A stretch of DNA of 64,000 nucleotides from JBJXHG01 sp046160865 (lineage in GTDB: Bacteria > Planctomycetota > UBA1135 > GCA-002686595), in assembly GCA_046160865.1 (NCBI GenBank), contig JBJXHG010000125.1, positions 4,669 to 68,668 of the forward strand. The letters are read 5' to 3'. The translations under genes were made by a program, and so were the position numbers. Positions 8,440 to 17,707 of this stretch are shown here, one piece after another. The stretch's first letter is position 1. The number at the start of each line of letters is the position of its first letter. Below the pieces are notes generated by a model, which was not told the origin of the DNA, made no database searches, and was given only the letters and a program-made list of their open reading frames with translations.

Positions 8440-9864
8440 ATGCAATCCGCGATCACGTGGCGCGCGCGCTGGGCGCGTTTCGCCGTTTACCTGCGGCGTG
8501 ACATCTGGCGGCGCGATGCCGAGCGCGGGGTGCGGGCGCTCGGGCTGCGTTGCGTGCGCGTGGCTGTGCTGGCGGTGCGCGGGTTCCTGGACGACGAAGG
8601 CGTCTTTCGCGCGCAGGCGTTGACGTACATCACGGTCCTCTCGCTCGTCCCGTTGCTCGCCTTCTCGTTCGCGATCATGAAGGGCTTCGGGCTCTACGAT
8701 CACTTGCTGCAGTCGACCATCGTCCCGTTCCTGGACACGACGTTCGGCGTCGCGGGGCGGACGGCCGGCGAGGGACACGAAATCCGCTCCGCGATCGACC
8801 GCGTGCTCGAGTTCGTCAGCCGGGCCGACGTGTCGAAGCTCGGTGCGTTCGGCTTGCTCGTCCTCACGTACGCGGTCGTGAAGCTGCTTTCGACGGTGGA
8901 GTCTTCGTTCAACGTGATCTGGCGCGCGCACCGCGCGCGCTCGTGGGTCCGCAAGGTGTCGGACTACATCGCGATGACGATCGTGACGCCGATCTTCCTC
9001 TTGTCCGCCGCGGCGCTCACCACGATCGCGCAGGCGAGCAGCGCGGTCGGCTTCTTCCGCGAGCGCTTGCACCTCGGTGTCTTCATCGACGTGGCGCTGG
9101 GATTGATGCCGGTGCTCGCGATGTGGATCGCGTTCACGTTCGTGTACCTCGCGATGCCGAACGCACGCACGCGCGTCGTTTCGGCGGTCACCGGTGCGCT
9201 CGTGGCGGCGGTCGCGTGGCAGGCCACGTTGCTCCTGCACTTGAAGTTCCAGCTCGGTGTCGCGCGCTACGACGCGATCTATGCCGGTTTCGCCGCGCTG
9301 CCGATCTTCCTGATCTGGGTGCAGATCTCGTGGACGATCGTGTTGTTCGGGGCGGAGGTGTGCTGCGCGCACCAACGCGAACCGTCGTTGCACGACGCGA
9401 CGATCGCGGGCGCCTCGCCGGTACGCGATCGGCGTTCGGTCGCGCTCGCCGCGGTCGCGACCATCGGCGAGCGCTACCTGTCCGGCGAGCGTCCGCTGCA
9501 GCTCGAGCAGCTCGCGCAGACGTTGCACGTTCCGCTGCAGAACCTCCAAGCCGTCACCGATGCGCTCGTCGACGGCGGCGTGCTCCTGCGTGTGCGACGA
9601 GAAGACGGCGACGGGTTCGTGCCGGGGCGCGATCTCGACGCGATCCGCGTGACCGACGTGCTCGCGCCGCTCGAGCCGGACGCGAACGAGCGCTCGATGC
9701 GCAGCGTCGATCCCGAGATCGACGCGATCCTCGCCGGGCTCACCGCAGCCGGCGAAGCATCCCCGTTCAACAAGTCCGTTCGCGAACTCGCGCTCGAACG
9801 GCGCGAGCTGGAGCGCGGGCCGGCTACGCCTCTCGCGCGAACGGAACGCCGTCCCGCGTCGTGA
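8440..9864 (+). CDS. YihY/BrkB family inner-membrane protein with C-terminal winged-helix-like extension
   Basis: 474 residues. After a basic N-terminus come about six hydrophobic segments. The family region FRAQALTYITVLSLVPLLAF is followed by long hydrophobic helices around residues 180-300, ending near IFLIWVQISWTIVLFGAEV. This is the YihY/BrkB family, formerly misnamed RNase BN; function is unresolved. About 130 residues follow the membrane part and resemble a winged helix (ERYLSGERPLQLEQLAQTL), as seen in some long members. Start ATG 8440 (MQSAITWRARWARF) gives the usual cytoplasmic basic leader. The 3' end lies in the first unit of an 80-bp tandem duplication and faces the M28 peptidase gene. 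Confidence 0.85.
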   Translation: MQSAITWRARWARFAVYLRRDIWRRDAERGVRALGLRCVRVAVLAVRGFLDDEGVFRAQALTYITVLSLVPLLAFSFAIMKGFGLYDHLLQSTIVPFLDTTFGVAGRTAGEGHEIRSAIDRVLEFVSRADVSKLGAFGLLVLTYAVVKLLSTVESSFNVIWRAHRARSWVRKVSDYIAMTIVTPIFLLSAAALTTIAQASSAVGFFRERLHLGVFIDVALGLMPVLAMWIAFTFVYLAMPNARTRVVSAVTGALVAAVAWQATLLLHLKFQLGVARYDAIYAGFAALPIFLIWVQISWTIVLFGAEVCCAHQREPSLHDATIAGASPVRDRRSVALAAVATIGERYLSGERPLQLEQLAQTLHVPLQNLQAVTDALVDGGVLLRVRREDGDGFVPGRDLDAIRVTDVLAPLEPDANERSMRSVDPEIDAILAGLTAAGEASPFNKSVRELALERRELERGPATPLARTERRPAS

Positions 9865-9992
9865 TCGACGCGTGCGCGGCAGCGGCTGCTCGGCGTCCGC
9901 GACCGCGTACGCTGCGTGGTCGCGAACGCCGTCCCGCGTCGTGATCAGCGCGTGCGCGGCAGCGGCTGCTCGGCGTCCGCGACCGCGTACGC
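9844..9992. repeat. Tandem duplication, 80-bp period, at convergent gene ends
   Basis: About 69 bp starting GAACGCCGTCCCGCGTCGTG at 9844 recur at 9924 with only two base differences (GATCGACG versus GATCAGCG). The yihY stop lies in the first unit and the M28 peptidase stop in the second. In the first unit the peptidase frame would read through (CGA instead of TGA). It is most simply a recent local duplication of the peptidase 3' end. Confidence 0.9.
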
Positions 9993-11459
9993 GAGCGCGG
10001 CGATGCACACTGCACCGAGCTCCAGCTCGCGCGGGTGCACGGCCTCGAGCACGTCGCGCTGGGCGTGGTGGAAGTCGAAGTAGCGGGACGCGTCCGGCAA
10101 GTACTCCACGAGCGGCACGCCGGAATCCGCGAGCACGCTGATGTCCGCGCCGCCTTCGCCGCGCCGCAACTCGCTCGCGCCGAGCGGCGCGCACAACGCG
10201 ACGATTTCGGCCAAGCGGCGGCGCACCTCGCCATCGTCGTTCACGCTGAAGCCGCGCGGTGCGAACCCACCGCGGTCCGACTCGAGCGCCAGCACGTGCC
10301 GCGCGAGCTCGTCTGCGTGCGTGCGCGCGTACGCGCGTCCACCCTGCAAGCCGTTCTCTTCGTTCATGTACAGCACGACGCGGATCGTGCGGCGCGGCGT
10401 GAGGCCGAGCTCGCGCAGGAGGCGCAGCGCCTCCATCACTTGCACACAGCCCGCGCCGTCGTCGTGAGCGCCCTCGCCGACGTCCCACGCGTCGAGGTGG
10501 CCGCTGATCAGGACGATCTCGTTCGGATGCTCGCGTCCGACGAGCTCTCCGACCACGTTGAACGACGGTACGTCTTCCTCGCGGCGGCAAGCGAGCTCGA
10601 GTCGGACGCGCACGGGACCGCGCGCCGCGAGCGCCGCCAATCGATCCGCACCCGCGGTGCTCACGGCCGCTACAGGCACGCGGGCGAGCTCGTCGTGATA
10701 GCGCATCGCGCCGGTGTGCGGGTAATCGTCGGTCGCGAGCGTCATCGAGCGCACGATCGCGCCGACCGCGCCGGCGCGCGCCGCCTCGACGGCGCCGCGC
10801 GAGCGTTGGTCGACCGCACCGCCGTAGGCCTCGAACGGATCGAGGCGCGCGGGATCCATCGGCCGGTTGAAGAGCACGATCTTGCCGCGCGCGCGCTCAC
10901 CGAGCTCGACCAGCTCCTCGAACCGTCGCACCACGACGAGCTCCGCCTCGACTCCGCCCGGTGGTGTCGCGACGCTGCCGCCGAGCGCGAGGATCGGCAG
11001 GGGCGTGTCGCGCGCGTCCGCGGGTTCGACCACGGACAAGTGTTCGACGTCGCCGCGGATCCAGCGTGGGACCGTGCACGGTTCGAGTCGCACGTTCTGC
11101 GCGCCGATCGCGCGCAAACGCTCTTCGCCCCAGCGCACGGCCGCCGCCGCGCCGTCGGATCCGGACAACCGCAGCGGCGCGATGCGCGTGAGCTCGCGCA
11201 GCATCTCGAACGCGCGACCGCGCGCGAGACCTTCTTCGGCCAAGCGACGGACGACGTCGGCGCGCGGATCTGGTGAAGCTCGTGTTGCAGGCTCGTCGGC
11301 GCTGCTCGGTGCGATCGGTGCCGCGCGCACGGGAAGCTCGTCGGCGCGCGATTCATGCTGCGGATGCGGCCGAGGCGCGTGAGCGCACGCCGCGCCGAGC
11401 GAGGCGAGCGCGAGCGCTGCAGCGCTCGCGAGGAACGGAGAGCGGTGGTGCATGTACAT
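9945..11459 (-). CDS. Secreted M28-family zinc aminopeptidase-like protein
   Basis: 504 residues. An N-terminal signal sequence (hydrophobic run ASAAALALASLGAACAH) suggests export; the cysteine may be lipidated but the lipobox is weak. A PA-type insertion precedes the peptidase domain. Metal ligands of family M28 are visible: H and D in SGHLDAWDVGEGAHDDGAG, the catalytic and bridging acids in YMNEENGLQGG, D in LESDRGG, and the last histidine in YFDFHHAQRD. All five ligands and the general base seem present, so it should be active on peptides or amino-acid conjugates outside the cytoplasm. ATG 11459 overlaps the stop of the upstream gene as TGATG. The C-terminal coding end was duplicated downstream. 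Confidence 0.88.
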   Translation of the reverse strand: MYMHHRSPFLASAAALALASLGAACAHAPRPHPQHESRADELPVRAAPIAPSSADEPATRASPDPRADVVRRLAEEGLARGRAFEMLRELTRIAPLRLSGSDGAAAAVRWGEERLRAIGAQNVRLEPCTVPRWIRGDVEHLSVVEPADARDTPLPILALGGSVATPPGGVEAELVVVRRFEELVELGERARGKIVLFNRPMDPARLDPFEAYGGAVDQRSRGAVEAARAGAVGAIVRSMTLATDDYPHTGAMRYHDELARVPVAAVSTAGADRLAALAARGPVRVRLELACRREEDVPSFNVVGELVGREHPNEIVLISGHLDAWDVGEGAHDDGAGCVQVMEALRLLRELGLTPRRTIRVVLYMNEENGLQGGRAYARTHADELARHVLALESDRGGFAPRGFSVNDDGEVRRRLAEIVALCAPLGASELRRGEGGADISVLADSGVPLVEYLPDASRYFDFHHAQRDVLEAVHPRELELGAVCIAALAYAVADAEQPLPRTR

Positions 11460-13543
11460 CACTCGGGCACGAGTTGGACGCGGACTTCGCGCTGGAGTCC
11501 TGCGACGATCTCGACTGGGGTCTCGACGGCGCGAAAACGGGGTGCTCGCACGCGCAGGACGTACACCCCGGGCTCGAGGAGATCGTCGACGAGCGCTTCC
11601 GTTCCCGGCAGCAAGCGACTCTGCACTGCGTGTGCGTCGTCCACCGATGCGGCGGGCCGCACGAACTGCAGGCTGCGCACGGCGTCCGAACCGGCGGTGA
11701 ACAGCGTCGCCTCCGCGCCGTGTTCCGCGAGGCGCATCTCGTCGACGGCATCGGGCGAAAGCTCTTGCGCGCGGTCGAGCTCCGCCTTCGACAGCGGGAT
11801 CGGCCGGTCGACGTCGATGCGCAGATGCAACCGGCCGCCCGCGCGCGCACGCAGCGCGATCTCGCTGCGCTCGTTCGCGCGCACGCGCGCGAGCTCTTCC
11901 GTGCGCACCGGAAAGTGCATCGGTGGTTGTTTGCGCGAGGCGCGGAGCGCGACCTCGACACCGTACTCGCCCGCCGGGATCGGCGGGAGCCAACCGTCGG
12001 CATCAGTCGAGAGCCAGCCGAAGTCGCGCAGCTCTTGACCCGTCACCGGCGTGCGCAAGAGCACGTCGAGATCCGTCAGTGCTTCGCCGCGTGCGCCGAG
12101 CACGTTGACGCGCAGCCATCCGTTGCCGCCGAGCGGCTGCAGGACGAGATCGACGCGACGCTGGCGCTCGCCGGGCGCGACCACGCACAGCTCTTCGCCG
12201 CGTTGGCTGCCGGGCGCTTGCGCGATCAACGCGTACGTCGTGTCCGGCTCGACCTCGAACGTCGCGAGGGCGTCGCGACCGGCCGCGGCCGCGTTCGTCT
12301 GCGCTTGCGGCTCCACGCTGCCGTCGCCGGCGATCTCGACGCGTGCGCACGTGACGATCGCGCCGCGCAGGGGACGCCCCGACGGGTCGCGCACCGACAC
12401 GATCAGCCTGTGCGCGTCGAGCGTGAGCGTCGCTTCGCTCTCCCCGGTCGTGAAGAGCGCCGCGGCGGGTTGCAAAGCGAGCGTCGGTGAGACGCAGTAG
12501 AACGCGTAGCGTCCTGCGCGCAGACCCTGCACGTGGAACGCGCCGGTCGCGTCGGTCGTGGCACGCGCGGTGTACAGCCCGTCGCCGCGCTCGCGGCGCG
12601 GGGCAAACAGGGCGGCGCGTGCGACCGCGGCGGGATCGCGCGCGAGCTCTTCCGGGACCGCGCACAGCTCGAGGCTCGCGACGGGCGCACCACTCGGATC
12701 GCGCACGCGTCCGCGCAGCTCTCCGCCGCCCGCGAGCGGGATCTCGCCGAGATGCCGATCTGCGTCGTGCGCGAGTTCGAGCGCCTCGAGCAGCGCCGTG
12801 CCGATGCCGTTCGCGCTCGCGAAGAGCGAGTACGTGCCCGCGGATGCGAAGCCGATCTCGAAGCGTCCGTCCGCCGAAGTGGACACCTCGGGCGCCACCG
12901 CGACGAGCGCGCGATCCTCACCTTCGCGTGGCGCGCACAAGGCGACGCGTGCGCGCGCGACCGACGATCCGCGCGCGTCGACGACGCGGCCGAAGACGCG
13001 GCGCCCGCGTTCCAAGCGGAAGTCGAGCACGACGTCGCCGCCGGATGGAGCGCTCGCGCGTTCGACCAACTGTCCAACAGGACGCCGCTGCGTCTGCGTC
13101 TGCCAGCCGTCGGCACTCGCGCGCGCGACGACGTACGCCAGAGCACGCGCTTGCGGTGCGAGCGCGTCCACGCCCGCCAGCGGGAGTCGGTATGCACCGC
13201 TCGGATCGCAAACGATCTCGCCCACGGGCTGGAGCTCGGTGCCGTCGTCGAGCCACGCTTGCACGCGTGCACTCGGGACCTGCGCGTCGGCGCGCCCACG
13301 AACGCGACCGACGAGAGCGGTGTGCGCGTCGGGCAGCGTCGTCGTGGGACTCGTCGAAGCGGGATCCGCGACGGCGATGGGTGTCGTCGCGCCGCCCGGC
13401 TCCGGTTCCGGAGTCACCGGAAGCTCGGGCTCGTCGATCGGGAGCGGGCGAACCGGCGGCTGGTCGAGGCTGCTGCGCAGCGCGACGACGAACGCGAGCG
13501 CGGCTGCGCCCGCGGCGACGAGCATCCACGCGCGCGCGCGCAC
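11459..13543 (-). CDS. Membrane-anchored protein with repeated carboxypeptidase-regulatory-like (beta-sandwich) domains
   Basis: 694 residues. It has one N-terminal membrane helix (WMLVAAGAAALAFVVAL), a proline/threonine-rich linker (to about residue 80), then several beta-sandwich units with the recurring pattern G-x-V-x-D-x-x-G and ...DATGAFHVQGLRAGRYAF. These are typical of carboxypeptidase-regulatory-like/CnaB-like folds. No catalytic motif is seen, so it is probably a structural or binding protein on the outer face of the cytoplasmic membrane. GTG 13543, two bases after the upstream stop, is the likely start and places a basic segment before the helix. It is coupled to the M28 peptidase, which may share its location. 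Confidence 0.75.
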   Translation of the reverse strand: MRARAWMLVAAGAAALAFVVALRSSLDQPPVRPLPIDEPELPVTPEPEPGGATTPIAVADPASTSPTTTLPDAHTALVGRVRGRADAQVPSARVQAWLDDGTELQPVGEIVCDPSGAYRLPLAGVDALAPQARALAYVVARASADGWQTQTQRRPVGQLVERASAPSGGDVVLDFRLERGRRVFGRVVDARGSSVARARVALCAPREGEDRALVAVAPEVSTSADGRFEIGFASAGTYSLFASANGIGTALLEALELAHDADRHLGEIPLAGGGELRGRVRDPSGAPVASLELCAVPEELARDPAAVARAALFAPRRERGDGLYTARATTDATGAFHVQGLRAGRYAFYCVSPTLALQPAAALFTTGESEATLTLDAHRLIVSVRDPSGRPLRGAIVTCARVEIAGDGSVEPQAQTNAAAAGRDALATFEVEPDTTYALIAQAPGSQRGEELCVVAPGERQRRVDLVLQPLGGNGWLRVNVLGARGEALTDLDVLLRTPVTGQELRDFGWLSTDADGWLPPIPAGEYGVEVALRASRKQPPMHFPVRTEELARVRANERSEIALRARAGGRLHLRIDVDRPIPLSKAELDRAQELSPDAVDEMRLAEHGAEATLFTAGSDAVRSLQFVRPAASVDDAHAVQSRLLPGTEALVDDLLEPGVYVLRVRAPRFRAVETPVEIVAGLQREVRVQLVPE

Positions 13544-13545
13544 GC

Positions 13546-14361
13546 TCAGCGCTCCTTTGCCAGCAACCGTTCGAGCCGGTCGGCTTCGGCCGCACGCGCG
13601 GCGAGTGGTGCCCGGGCCCGGAACTCGCACGGCACACCGGCGCGTGCGGAGAGTGCGCGTGCGGCGACGAGCTGCGGCTCGACGAAGTCATCGAGGTGTG
13701 TGCCGCGCGGTGCCGCCGCGCGCGCGCTCGTGCCCGTGCGCAAGATGCCGAGCAGGTACGGGATGGCGCGCGTGCGTCCGAGTGCGAGTGCGCTCGCCGC
13801 GCACTGCACGCGCACGTCGAGGTCGGGGTGTGGATTCTTGCCGAAGCTCAAGCTCTCGAGGCGCGGCCCCGCTGCGGCGACCGTGCGCGCATTCGCGAGC
13901 GCGGCCGCCGCGACGACGAGCGCCGCATCCCCGCCGGGATCCGCGGCGTTCGACGAGCGCGGTGTACGTTGATCGAGCACCGCGAGCAGCGCGGAGAACG
14001 CGTCTGCATCGTAGCTGCGCGCCAACACGAGCACGGCGCGCAGACCGCTCTCACCGCCCTCCGCCGCAGCAGAAGCGAGCTCGCGCAACGCAGTTTCGGA
14101 GACGGCGACGGGCGTCGCGCTCGGGAACCAGCGCTCGAGCTGCGCCTCGAACTCCTCGAACGAGCCCCGTTCCCAGTCGACCGGGAGTTCCCATGCCGGT
14201 GCCGCGTCGGTGACGGCCGCACTCGCCTGCGGCAGCGCCGGGACGCTTTCCTCGGGCGGAGCGGGCGGGGGGGTCGCGCGGCACGCGGCGGCGCAAGCGA
14301 GCGCCGCGAGAAGCATGATGGGCGTCCGCACGAACGTGGAGCGGTGGCGCGTGCACGTCAT
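13546..14361 (-). CDS. HEAT-repeat-like putative lipoprotein of unknown function
   Basis: 271 residues. The N-terminus has a hydrophobic segment ending in cysteine (MLLAALACAAACRA), consistent with a signal peptide and possible lipidation. A proline-rich linker follows, then alanine/leucine-rich helical pairs (for example ALRELASAAAEGGESGLRA and VRVQCAASALALGRTRA) that look like HEAT or armadillo repeats. No enzyme motif is seen. ATG 14361 leaves a basic region before the hydrophobic core; ATG 14316 would start at the core itself. It lies 51 bp after the DUF4388 gene and two bases before the next gene, so it belongs to the same transcription unit. Confidence 0.65.
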   Translation of the reverse strand: MTCTRHRSTFVRTPIMLLAALACAAACRATPPPAPPEESVPALPQASAAVTDAAPAWELPVDWERGSFEEFEAQLERWFPSATPVAVSETALRELASAAAEGGESGLRAVLVLARSYDADAFSALLAVLDQRTPRSSNAADPGGDAALVVAAAALANARTVAAAGPRLESLSFGKNPHPDLDVRVQCAASALALGRTRAIPYLLGILRTGTSARAAAPRGTHLDDFVEPQLVAARALSARAGVPCEFRARAPLAARAAEADRLERLLAKER

Positions 14362-14412
14362 GATCGCGCGAAGCCTACATCGGCGCGCGCACGCACGCAC
14401 GCACGCGGGCTT

Positions 14413-17400
14413 TCAGGGCTTGAACGAGCGCAGGCCCTTGCCGTCGGCGATCCACAGGCGACCCCGGGGAATGCGCGCGTGCGGCGCTTCCCAAGCGACG
14501 AAGTTCCAGTCGCCGTCGCGGCGCACCGTGAACGCCGGCTCCGTTGCGCCCTGCGCACGCACGCGGAAGATGCGCTCGTCGATGTCGACGCTCCACCCGG
14601 TCCACGGCGACGAGAGCTCGCTCCCGCTGCCGGCGTGTCGCCGGAGCACGGACATCCCCGCGGTCGAACCGTGACGCGCTTCGTCGGCGTCGAGAATCGC
14701 CTCGGCGATGGCCGATTCGGGCTTGAGACGCGTCGTCCACTCGATCGTGCTGCCGTCCTGGAACGTCGCGCGCACGCCCTCGGAAGTCGGGACCGGCCCG
14801 ACGACCGGCGGCGATTTCACGGCGAACGGACCTTCGGTCGCACCGCTGCTCGCGTCGAGGATCCAGGCCTCGCCGATCTCGGAGAGCACGAAGAGGAAAC
14901 CGGGCTTCTTGGGCAGGAACACCGGAGCCCGTGCGACCCCGCCGAGCGAAGTCAGCTGCGTGTGCCAGACGAGCACGCCGTCCTTCGAGAGGCGCGCGAC
15001 GGCGCCGCTGCGGTCGCACACGATGTGATCGTCCGCGGTGCCGACCGGGATCGCTTCGACGCGACCCTCCGTGGGCCACGTGCGTTCCGCCTTGCGCGAG
15101 AAGTAGATCACCTGGTCGGACGGATGATCGACGTTGAGCGCGATGGTGTCGTGATTCTCGAGCTCGAGCGTCATCGCGACGCGCTCGCCGAAGCTGCTCT
15201 CGATGACGAACGGCGTGCGGTGCACCGTGCCGTCCTCGAGACGCGCACGGGCTCCCGCGGGCACGCTCGCGACGCGCCACGGCAGCAGGTAGTCGTCGGC
15301 GCGGGCCGTGCTCTCGCGCAACAGCGCGTACGCTTCCTTGTGTTTGCCCGCCGTCGAGAGCTCGCGCGCTTGGAGCAGCGCGCCGGCCTTCGACTCGATG
15401 CTCTTCATCTCGCGCGTCAGCGCCGACAGGTCTTTCAGCTTGCCGGTGTCGTCGCTCGCCACGAGCATGCGGTACATGGTCAGCGAGCGCGCGTAGTCGC
15501 CGGCCTCGGCGTGTGCGCGCGCGGCGCCGAGCATCTGGTCCTGGCGCGCGAGGTTGTCTTGTCGCAGGAGCTCGATGCGTGCACGCGCGCGCTCTTCGTT
15601 GCGCGCTTCGAGGCGCGTCTGCATCTCGACCACGCGCGCGTCGAACGCCTTCGCGTCGGGCTGCTCGGCGTGTTGCGCGAGGTGCGTGCGCAGATCGTCG
15701 AGCAGCTTCGCGACGCGCGACTCGTCGTTCGATTGCTCGGCGGAGTCGACGATCTTCTCGCCCAGATCCTTGAGGCGTGCCTCGAGCCGCGCACCCAGAC
15801 CGTTGAAGAGGTCCGCGACGAGCGGGAAAGGCTCTTTCGACGCGGTGAGCACCGGAGGCTCGGGCAGCTCGATCGCGCGCCGCAGGCCGAGGATCGGATC
15901 GCCGAGCGTGCACTCGATCTGCGCCTCGCGATAGCGATCGGTCCAGGCCGTGCGCACGGCGTTCTCCTCGCCGCGCACGCGCTCGACGAGCGAATCGCGC
16001 AGCTCGCGGACGGAAGCCGGCGGCTCGTCGGTGAAGAGCCGCTCGAGCGTCTTCAGTGCGCTGCGCGGATCCTCCATTTGAGCGTGGATCTCGGTCATCT
16101 TGCGCTCGAACGTGCGGTGGCTGTCGATCTGCACCCACGCGCCGGCGGAGAGCGCGAGCAGCACCGCCATCGTGACGAACGAATTCTTGCGCGTGAGCGT
16201 GCGCTGCACGAGCTGCGTGCGCGCTTTGGCCAGCAAGCGCCGCGCTTCGCGGTCGGCCGGTTGCGCGGCCACGGCAGCCCGCAACGGCTCGATCGCCTTG
16301 TCCGCCTTGCCGCTCGCGATCCAAGTCCGAGCGGCTTCGACGATCCACGGCACGCCGGACTCGGAGAGGCCGATCTCGAGCAGCTCGAGGCCGACTTCCA
16401 TGCGCGTCGCCGTGGACTCGGGCGCGCGTGAGGCGGCGACGCGCAGGATCGCGCGCGCCCGCATGCGCTGCTGGCGTTCGTTGAACGCGCGCGCGATCGC
16501 CAGGAGGTCGCGCAGCGCGGGCGTCTTCTCGTCGAGGTTCGCGCGCGCTTGCACGATGATGAGACGCAGCGCGGAGATCGGATCGCTGGCGTGGATGCTC
16601 GCGAGCTCCTGCCAGTACTGCACCTGCACGGTCGCGCTGGTGAGCGAGCGATCGACGCGCCGCAGGAGCGTGCGGCCTTCGCGCGCAGGCATTACGCGCA
16701 GCGCGGTCTGCAAACGACCGGTCTCCCAATGACCCGTGAGGACGGCGGCGTCCTCGGGGTCGAGCGGACCGGGCCGTGCAGCATGGCACCACGCACACAA
16801 GCGCGACGCCGCGCGCGCGACGTTGCCGTCGTAGAACTCGCGATCTGCGAGCGCGAGGAGTTCGGGGGCGACGGCGAGTCGCAGTGTGCCGCGGTAGATC
16901 GCCGTGCGCACGACGATGGACAACTGGCGCAGCGTCCAGGCCAATCGATCGGCGATCTCGACCAGATTCGACGAACCGTCGCATTCCTCGAGGAGCCGCT
17001 GCGAACCTTGCGGCGCGGTCGAGGGGTCGTGGATGCACGGGACGGCGTGATCGCTCCAGCAAGGCACCGGCCCGGCGCCTTCGGCTTCATCCTTGAGGCG
17101 GGCGTATTCGAGCAGCAGTCCTTCGGCCGGGATCGGGCTGCAGAACACGGCGTCCGCGCGCGGTCCGACGCGCGTCGTGCCCGGCTCCGAGGAGCCGAGG
17201 GCGGGGGCCGCGGAGCGCTCGGGCAACGGTCCTTGCGTGAAGCGGAAGTGGACCGAGTCCGCATCGAGCAGGCGGTAGAGGTTCTCGAGGCGCTGCGCGC
17301 GCGCGATCTCGACCATGCGCAACGAATCGATGCGGAAGTCGGCGTCCTTGACCCACGATTGGCGCACGCGCGCGCGCCAGTACTCCGGATCCTCGTCGGG

Positions 17401-17553
17401 CTCCGGGAGGAGATGGACCATCCCCTCGGCCAAACCGATCGTAGATCGGACCCCATCTCGCGATCCGAGACTGAGGACTCCTTGCCGGCCACGCGCGAGA
17501 CTCTGGAGCAAGTCCGCGAGGCCAATTCCACCGACGTCGCCCTGAAAACTCAT
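14413..17553 (-). CDS. DUF4388 (PATAN-type) protein with one membrane helix and a C-terminal propeller-like region
   Basis: 1046 residues. The N-terminus (MSFQGDVGGIGLADLLQSLA then GRQGVLSL) is the DUF4388/PATAN signature found near two-component systems in delta-proteobacteria and planctomycetes. A helical, TPR-like middle leads to a single membrane helix around residue 460 (FVTMAVLLALSAGAWV). A coiled-coil region (EARNEERARARIELL) follows, then about 300 residues rich in repeated beta motifs (LVWHTQLTSLGGVARAPVF, GEAWILDASSG) suggesting a PQQ/WD-type propeller. It looks like a sensor or scaffold joining cytoplasmic DUF4388 to an external binding domain. It heads the envelope operon running to the M28 peptidase. 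Function unknown. Confidence 0.75.
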   Translation of the reverse strand: MSFQGDVGGIGLADLLQSLARGRQGVLSLGSRDGVRSTIGLAEGMVHLLPEPDEDPEYWRARVRQSWVKDADFRIDSLRMVEIARAQRLENLYRLLDADSVHFRFTQGPLPERSAAPALGSSEPGTTRVGPRADAVFCSPIPAEGLLLEYARLKDEAEGAGPVPCWSDHAVPCIHDPSTAPQGSQRLLEECDGSSNLVEIADRLAWTLRQLSIVVRTAIYRGTLRLAVAPELLALADREFYDGNVARAASRLCAWCHAARPGPLDPEDAAVLTGHWETGRLQTALRVMPAREGRTLLRRVDRSLTSATVQVQYWQELASIHASDPISALRLIIVQARANLDEKTPALRDLLAIARAFNERQQRMRARAILRVAASRAPESTATRMEVGLELLEIGLSESGVPWIVEAARTWIASGKADKAIEPLRAAVAAQPADREARRLLAKARTQLVQRTLTRKNSFVTMAVLLALSAGAWVQIDSHRTFERKMTEIHAQMEDPRSALKTLERLFTDEPPASVRELRDSLVERVRGEENAVRTAWTDRYREAQIECTLGDPILGLRRAIELPEPPVLTASKEPFPLVADLFNGLGARLEARLKDLGEKIVDSAEQSNDESRVAKLLDDLRTHLAQHAEQPDAKAFDARVVEMQTRLEARNEERARARIELLRQDNLARQDQMLGAARAHAEAGDYARSLTMYRMLVASDDTGKLKDLSALTREMKSIESKAGALLQARELSTAGKHKEAYALLRESTARADDYLLPWRVASVPAGARARLEDGTVHRTPFVIESSFGERVAMTLELENHDTIALNVDHPSDQVIYFSRKAERTWPTEGRVEAIPVGTADDHIVCDRSGAVARLSKDGVLVWHTQLTSLGGVARAPVFLPKKPGFLFVLSEIGEAWILDASSGATEGPFAVKSPPVVGPVPTSEGVRATFQDGSTIEWTTRLKPESAIAEAILDADEARHGSTAGMSVLRRHAGSGSELSSPWTGWSVDIDERIFRVRAQGATEPAFTVRRDGDWNFVAWEAPHARIPRGRLWIADGKGLRSFKP

Positions 17554-17615
17554 GGGGTGCGCCGACTATCGGCTTCGCCCGCAGCGGAACTGAGCACGAA
17601 GAGCACGTCGTAGCG

Positions 17616-17707
17616 CAACTCTCACGCGGCGGGGAATCGCTCCCGATCCAACTACGCAGCGCCGTGCGAATGGGTGCGATCGCGTAGGACGTGGTGAGCG
17701 GTGCGGG
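17616..17707. repeat. Intergenic palindromic element, diverged copy D
   Basis: Read on the minus strand from the TAA stop of the MocA-like gene, it begins CCCGCACCGCTCACCACGTC, the same leader as copies A-C. The other end carries AACTCTCACGCGG in inverted orientation. A core GGGGAATCGCTCC resembles the GGAATCG of copies B and C. It occupies most of the gap before the DUF4388 gene. Confidence 0.55.

Noticed and set aside
14391..14406. ACGC microsatellite before the DUF4388 gene end
   Set aside because: Four units only, in an already CG-rich spacer; too short to suggest phase variation.
12487..16431. 1314-codon plus-strand open frame spanning three minus-strand genes
   Set aside because: It runs across gene boundaries and intergenic DNA, with extreme arginine/alanine content; the minus-strand genes show signal peptides, domains and coupled starts.
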